Shown here: positions 63,752 to 64,000 of the stretch, one piece after another | How positions within the stretch are numbered: the stretch's first letter is position 1 | Layout: the number at the start of each line of letters is the position of its first letter | NCBI GenBank assembly: GCA_965279165.1 | Contig: OZ257140.1 | Coordinates: 2,418,001-2,482,000, forward strand | DNA length: 64,000 bases | DNA from: JBAYIE01 sp965279165 | Lineage (GTDB): Bacteria; Bacteroidota; Bacteroidia; UKL13-3 | Direction of reading: 5' to 3' | Position numbers and translations under genes: made by a program | The notes under the pieces: model-generated | Told to the model about the DNA's origin: nothing | The model's database searches: none | What the model saw: the letters and a program-made list of their open reading frames with translations, nothing else

Positions 63752-64000
63752 ATGAAGGAATCTTGGAAACAACTTGCATTAAACAAAAATCGTTTGTTTT
63801 TTTTGTATATGCTCGTTGCTGTTGTTGCAAGTGTTCACCTTGTAATACTGGGAAACAAAACTTTTAACAACCTGGATATTTACAAACATTACAACAATTT
63901 TGTAATCTTTAAATATTCCTTTCTTCATTTGATTCATCAACAGGATTTATATATCCTGCATCCATTGGAGCAATACGATTTATTTAAATACAGTCCTGCG
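63752..64000 (+). CDS. Membrane protein, GT87-like, truncated by the window end
   Basis: Only 83 residues are inside the window: MKESWKQLALNKNRLFFLYMLVAVVAS with a first membrane helix, then YNNFVIFKYSFLHLIHQQDLYILHPLEQYDLFKYSPA. The last stretch (YILHPLEQYDLFKYSP) resembles the loop after helix 1 in family 87/DUF2029 mannosyltransferase-type membrane proteins. The assignment is tentative because most of the protein lies outside. Confidence 0.55.
   Translation, partial: MKESWKQLALNKNRLFFLYMLVAVVASVHLVILGNKTFNNLDIYKHYNNFVIFKYSFLHLIHQQDLYILHPLEQYDLFKYSPA

Overview
The window is a typical Bacteroidota chromosome segment: AT-rich, with TonB-dependent receptors that start with a carboxypeptidase-regulatory-like domain, several secreted proteins ending in type IX secretion (T9SS) sorting domains (xxPNP motif and a short beta-domain), gldB, porQ, a PorV/PorQ paralogue, and promoters resembling the Bacteroidota form (TTTG about 20 nt upstream of TAnnTTTG). 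No prophage, transposase, integrase, CRISPR array or rRNA operon was seen. The exact genus cannot be fixed from the sequence.

Layout. 1-1.8 kb (minus): lemA with two TPM-domain genes, the first cut by the window edge. 2-6.2 kb: a GT9 glycosyltransferase facing a tightly coupled minus-strand operon (zinc-ribbon methyltransferase, GT4 glycosyltransferase, secreted beta-propeller). 6.3-22.1 kb: hpt, adk and obgE, often neighbours in Bacteroidota, are here separated by about 10 kb and 3.7 kb of other genes: a small-gene region with imperfect palindromes (7.1-9.3 kb), a T9SS-exported sugar-dehydrogenase-like protein, a methyltransferase/UbiA pair, a Cys/His-rich exported protein with a TonB receptor, a DUF4256 gene and a 1,097-residue T9SS protein. 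22.3-37.5 kb: a lipoprotein, T9SS cargo, dnaE, trxA, gldB, an outer-membrane barrel, nadE and an AsmA-like protein. 37.7-39 kb: tRNA-Val and tRNA-His, each accompanied by partial copies of itself containing CCCGA..TCGGG hairpins, plus two GIY-YIG genes. 39-48 kb: Tat-type superoxide dismutase, a copper P-type ATPase split by a frameshift, a flippase-like protein, a PLP synthase with CBS domains, rsmA, mgtE and a serA-like dehydrogenase. 48.2-57 kb: a TonB receptor / giant T9SS protein / PorV-like trio. 57-64 kb: greA, a HIT protein, porQ, cmk, dnaN, a leucyl aminopeptidase, pdxA and the start of a GT87-like membrane protein.

How it fits together: much of the window serves the cell envelope. 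gldB and porQ belong to the gliding/T9SS machinery, and at least five genes encode its probable cargo. The rest is core replication, translation and metabolism.

The most interesting signals: (1) copA is broken at G-A10-C immediately after its metal-binding domain, in the exact phase for a -1 frameshift at A AAA AAC, an arrangement resembling the programmed frameshift that makes a copper chaperone in E. coli copA; a second gene (7105-7634) breaks at the same sequence in the same phase, so a homopolymer error must be excluded. (2) tRNA-Val and tRNA-His carry partial copies in which an arm is replaced or expanded by a short palindrome, with a GIY-YIG gene ending inside one copy. (3) Small hypothetical genes alternate with long imperfect palindromes at 7.1-9.3 kb. 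(4) Seven-base tandem repeats follow many plus-strand genes.
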